A stretch of DNA of 26,176 nt from positions 4,072-30,247 of the forward strand of contig PAXM01000063.1 in the NCBI GenBank assembly GCA_002714485.1, given 5' to 3'. The stretch is from Acidimicrobiaceae bacterium. Its GTDB lineage: Bacteria > Actinomycetota > Acidimicrobiia > Acidimicrobiales > MedAcidi-G1. Positions 23,892-26,176 of the stretch are shown piece after piece. Below the pieces are notes generated by a model. It saw nothing but the letters and a program-made list of their open reading frames with translations. It was not told the origin of the DNA and ran no database searches. Made by a program: the position numbers and the translations under genes. The first letter of the stretch is position 1. The number at the start of each line of letters is the position of its first letter.

Positions 23892-24677
23892 CTAGTCGAT
23901 GCAGGGTCCCGCAGGTTCGGGCAAGTTCTCAGCGCTGTCCAACAGGCTTTGCACTGCACTGGCCTGCACGGCGTAGGCAACCGGACCTCCACCGCGAGCT
24001 CGGGAAAAGGTCACGCCGACCACTCTTCCTGTTTGATCGACCACGGCCGCCCCCGAATGGCCGGTCAGAACCCCCGCTGCAAGGACTATTGCATCACGCC
24101 CACCAGCGGGACCCCCGTAGACGTCGGTCCCTGTCGCCCTGATCAGAATCTCGAGCCCGACTGGCACGAGTCGGGGCCCATCCGCCTCGTGGACAAGGAT
24201 GGCGCCCACCGTCCCGGCCACTGGCTGCCCAAGTTGCAACGGGGTAAGTCGGTGAAGACCGCTCACCGGTTGCAGGACGGCCAGGTCAGCCACCGGGTCG
24301 AAGCCCACTACGCGACTAGCCACCTCTTCTCCCGCCACCGTAAGGACGGGCGCATCTATCCCGGCCACCACGTGCGCGGCGGTTACAACCAGGGTTCCAC
24401 TCACCACGAATCCCGAACCGACCTGTGCCCGACCACAGTCCAGGCCTCTCACCCCCACCGTTGCGGCCAACAGTCGAGCGGCGACTACGTCCGTCAGATT
24501 GTGTTCGAGCGGCGGTGGCCCAACCTCGACCGAATCCCCCAGATGGCTGACCGAGACAGTCTTTGGAGGATCTCCCGAGCCGCAGGCCAACACGATGATC
24601 GCCAGCACCACGATCGAGAACAGCCGGGTGAATCCCAGGCGGATGGAATCCGACCCGGTGCTGCCGGATCGGGTCAC
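23892..24677 (-). CDS. Trypsin-like serine protease, probable lipoprotein
   Basis: 261 residues from the GTG at 24677, which overlaps the trmI stop (GTGA); the frame is open to 24917 but that part overlaps trmI. A hydrophobic segment (about 17-31) ends in IVLACGSG, with Cys32 as a likely lipidated residue (weak lipobox). The catalytic triad fits: His102 in VTAAHVVAG, Asp131 in FDPVADLAVL, and Ser208 in TGHSGAAVV. This resembles the S1C/MarP-type secreted actinobacterial proteases. Cys81 and Cys259 may form a disulfide. It would cleave proteins outside the membrane. The substrate is unknown. It is the last gene of the unit with trmI and the TtuA-like gene. Confidence 0.9.
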   Translation of the reverse strand: MTRSGSTGSDSIRLGFTRLFSIVVLAIIVLACGSGDPPKTVSVSHLGDSVEVGPPPLEHNLTDVVAARLLAATVGVRGLDCGRAQVGSGFVVSGTLVVTAAHVVAGIDAPVLTVAGEEVASRVVGFDPVADLAVLQPVSGLHRLTPLQLGQPVAGTVGAILVHEADGPRLVPVGLEILIRATGTDVYGGPAGGRDAIVLAAGVLTGHSGAAVVDQTGRVVGVTFSRARGGGPVAYAVQASAVQSLLDSAENLPEPAGPCID

Positions 24678-25447
24678 TGGACCAGGAGGCGGGCGTGGGT
24701 CAGGAATGCCGTGTGGGCGACCATCCGGTGATCGGGACGGACAGCATCGCCATCCACGTGCCATGTCCGATTGAGGACCTCCACGGTCTCGGCGAATCGA
24801 AATCCATGGTCTTCTAGCGCAGTCCGGAACTTGGTGGCCTGCACGATGCTCGGCGTGTACGCCACGATGACCCCACCTACATGGAGGGCTCCTGCCGCAT
24901 GGGGCACTACCTCCCACGGCTCCGGGAGGTCCAGGATCACCCTGTCGTAGTCGGTACCTTCGATCCCCTCGTAGGCGTCACGCATCCGGACGTCATAACG
25001 CTCCAAGGCCTCGGCACCCAGCATCGTCTCCACGTTGGCGGTAGCCCGGGCGGCGAAGTCATCTCGGATTTCATGTCCCGTCACGTGTGCACCCGCTCGC
25101 AGCAGGGTCATCGACAGCGCACCTGACCCCACCCCGGACTCAAGGATCCTCGCTCCTGGAAATACGTCTGCCAGAACCAAAAGGGGTCCTAGGTCTTTGG
25201 GGTAGATGACCTGCGCCCCTCGCGGCATCTTCAGGATGTATTCGGCCATGGTTGGCCGAAAGGCGGTGAACATCGAACCCCGGCTGGAGCGCAGGATCAC
25301 GCCCTCCTCTGCCCCCAAGATGTCGTCATGGCTTACCACTCCCGTGTGAGAGTGGAACTCCGCCCCGGTCTCGAGGGTCACAAGGTGGCGGCGTTGCTTC
25401 CGATCCATCAGGAGAACCTGATCTCCCACTAGGAATTGCCGCTTCAC
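24674..25447 (-). CDS. trmI: tRNA (adenine-58-N1) methyltransferase TrmI
   Basis: 257 residues. A small N-terminal domain (about 1-65) precedes the AdoMet-binding fold. Motif I is LESGVGSGALSM at 102-113, and the catalytic-site DLPEPW segment is at 173-178. The early AFRPTMAEYILKMPRGAQVIYPKD stretch is strongly conserved in TrmI; I give only its position here, about 62-85. It methylates N1 of A58 in the T-loop of tRNA as a tetramer. The mycobacterial Rv2118c homologue also sits near the proteasome locus. The start overlaps the TtuA-like gene by four bases (ATGA), so the two are translated together. Confidence 0.97.
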   Translation of the reverse strand: MKRQFLVGDQVLLMDRKQRRHLVTLETGAEFHSHTGVVSHDDILGAEEGVILRSSRGSMFTAFRPTMAEYILKMPRGAQVIYPKDLGPLLVLADVFPGARILESGVGSGALSMTLLRAGAHVTGHEIRDDFAARATANVETMLGAEALERYDVRMRDAYEGIEGTDYDRVILDLPEPWEVVPHAAGALHVGGVIVAYTPSIVQATKFRTALEDHGFRFAETVEVLNRTWHVDGDAVRPDHRMVAHTAFLTHARLLVQ

Positions 25448-26176
25448 GACGAGGTCCCAGTCACACCGTCGATCGCTCCAACCCTGGTGGACCCGAGTAC
25501 CACCTGCGCCGGATTACTGGTACCGGCGGGCTCGGAGTAATGGTCAGGCTGGGAGCCACCGACTCGCTCTAAAAGGCGACAAAAGGCACAGACTTCGCCA
25601 CTGGCGGGTGCCTCACACCGCACGCACATGCCGATGTCGCGACCATCTCGCTCAGAGGCTCCTTCAAACCGGCCAACCACGCGATCTAGAAAACCAAAGT
25701 AGAAGTCGTGCTTGGAACCGGGTGACTGCTCTTCAATGGCGTTCAGCGCCTCCTTGTAGCCGAGGTGCTTGTTCCCGGCTGCCATCGGGCACTCCTCCAC
25801 CATGTACTCGATGTTCCGCAACACGCAGTAAGCCGCCATTTCCCGTTCCCCTAGTCGCACCAGCGGCTTCACCTTCCGGGGAAAGCCATCGCCTGCCGGG
25901 AGTACGGGACGCTGCCGTCCCAGGTAGTCCTGCTGCCAGCGCAGAACGTTCCCAAACAGCACCGCCGCCTCGTCATCGAGGTTGTGCCCGGTAGCCAACG
26001 CGTCGTACCCGCCGCGACGGGCCGCCTCGTCGAATAGATGGCGCTTCGACAGGCCACAGGCGCTACACGGCACCCGGCGCGCGACACGGGCCCCTTCGGG
26101 GACGTCGAAGCCGTAGTCCTCCTGAAGGTCGACTACCTCGAGACATAGGCCCTGCTCCTCGGCGAATCGCCGGGCA
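25444..26176 (-). CDS. TtuA-type tRNA 2-thiolation enzyme (PP-loop ATPase), 5' end cut by window
   Basis: The frame is open from the window edge to its stop, 243 residues, and lacks its N-terminus (first zinc finger and the PP-loop SGG). Visible are PCSACGLSKR and the adenylation-domain ATGHNLDDEAAVLF. Numbered from the edge, Cys37, Cys40 and Cys129 (VEECPMA) are the three ligands of the [4Fe-4S] cluster in TtuA. A C-terminal zinc finger has the CVRCEAP and CAFC pairs. A tail of about 40 residues after the zinc finger is unlike the core. TtuA adds sulfur to position 54 of the tRNA T-loop in Thermus thermophilus. A GTG start at 26073 would skip the conserved upstream part, so I reject it. Confidence 0.9.
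   Translation of the reverse strand, partial: ARRFAEEQGLCLEVVDLQEDYGFDVPEGARVARRVPCSACGLSKRHLFDEAARRGGYDALATGHNLDDEAAVLFGNVLRWQQDYLGRQRPVLPAGDGFPRKVKPLVRLGEREMAAYCVLRNIEYMVEECPMAAGNKHLGYKEALNAIEEQSPGSKHDFYFGFLDRVVGRFEGASERDGRDIGMCVRCEAPASGEVCAFCRLLERVGGSQPDHYSEPAGTSNPAQVVLGSTRVGAIDGVTGTSS

Noticed and set aside
23949..24731. 260-residue plus-strand frame
   Set aside because: It is opposite the protease gene, whose catalytic triad supports the minus strand.

Overview
This GC-rich window, about 60% GC by eye, reads as a contig fragment from an actinobacterium (Actinomycetota). The main evidence is a complete Pup-proteasome locus on the minus strand. In transcription order it runs arc (proteasome ATPase), dop, pup, prcB, prcA, pafA, pafB, pafC. 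It is followed by lepB, a tatB-like gene, tatC and helY, which is close to the order seen in mycobacteria. Many starts are GTG or TTG and few genes have a strong ribosome binding site. A marine or freshwater Acidimicrobiia-type lineage is my guess for the class, but the sequence alone does not prove it.

Layout by position. 1-1976 (minus): a lipoprotein with two tandem periplasmic amino-acid-type binding domains, cut by the window edge. 2080-4307 (plus): an unrecognised Arg/Gly-rich protein and a crotonase-family enzyme. 4304-5688 (minus): an extremely acidic zinc-ribbon protein, a GNAT acetyltransferase and a Nudix hydrolase in one compact unit. 5906-8789 (minus): a double ThyX-like protein and an M20 amidohydrolase. 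8872-13028 (minus): a lipid-kinase-like remnant, helicase HelY, TatC and a TatB-like protein, all overlapping. 13085-13780 (plus): a glycerophosphodiester phosphodiesterase. 13811-23359 (minus): lepB, then the Pup-proteasome block. 23561-23797 (plus): a small ferredoxin with a clear hairpin terminator. 23892-26176 (minus): a lipoprotein trypsin-like protease, the tRNA m1A58 methyltransferase TrmI, and a TtuA-type tRNA thiolase cut by the window edge.

How the genes work together. PafA attaches Pup to lysines of target proteins and Dop removes it. ARC recognises pupylated proteins, unfolds them and feeds them to the PrcA/PrcB 20S core. Pup here ends in Gly-Gly-Glu, so it needs no deamidation before ligation. 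PafB and PafC are WYL-domain regulators linked to the DNA-damage response. The Tat and signal peptidase genes serve protein export. TrmI and the TtuA-like protein probably modify neighbouring positions of the tRNA T-loop. I see no rRNA, tRNA, CRISPR array, insertion sequence or phage gene, and no gene-free stretch longer than about 220 bases.
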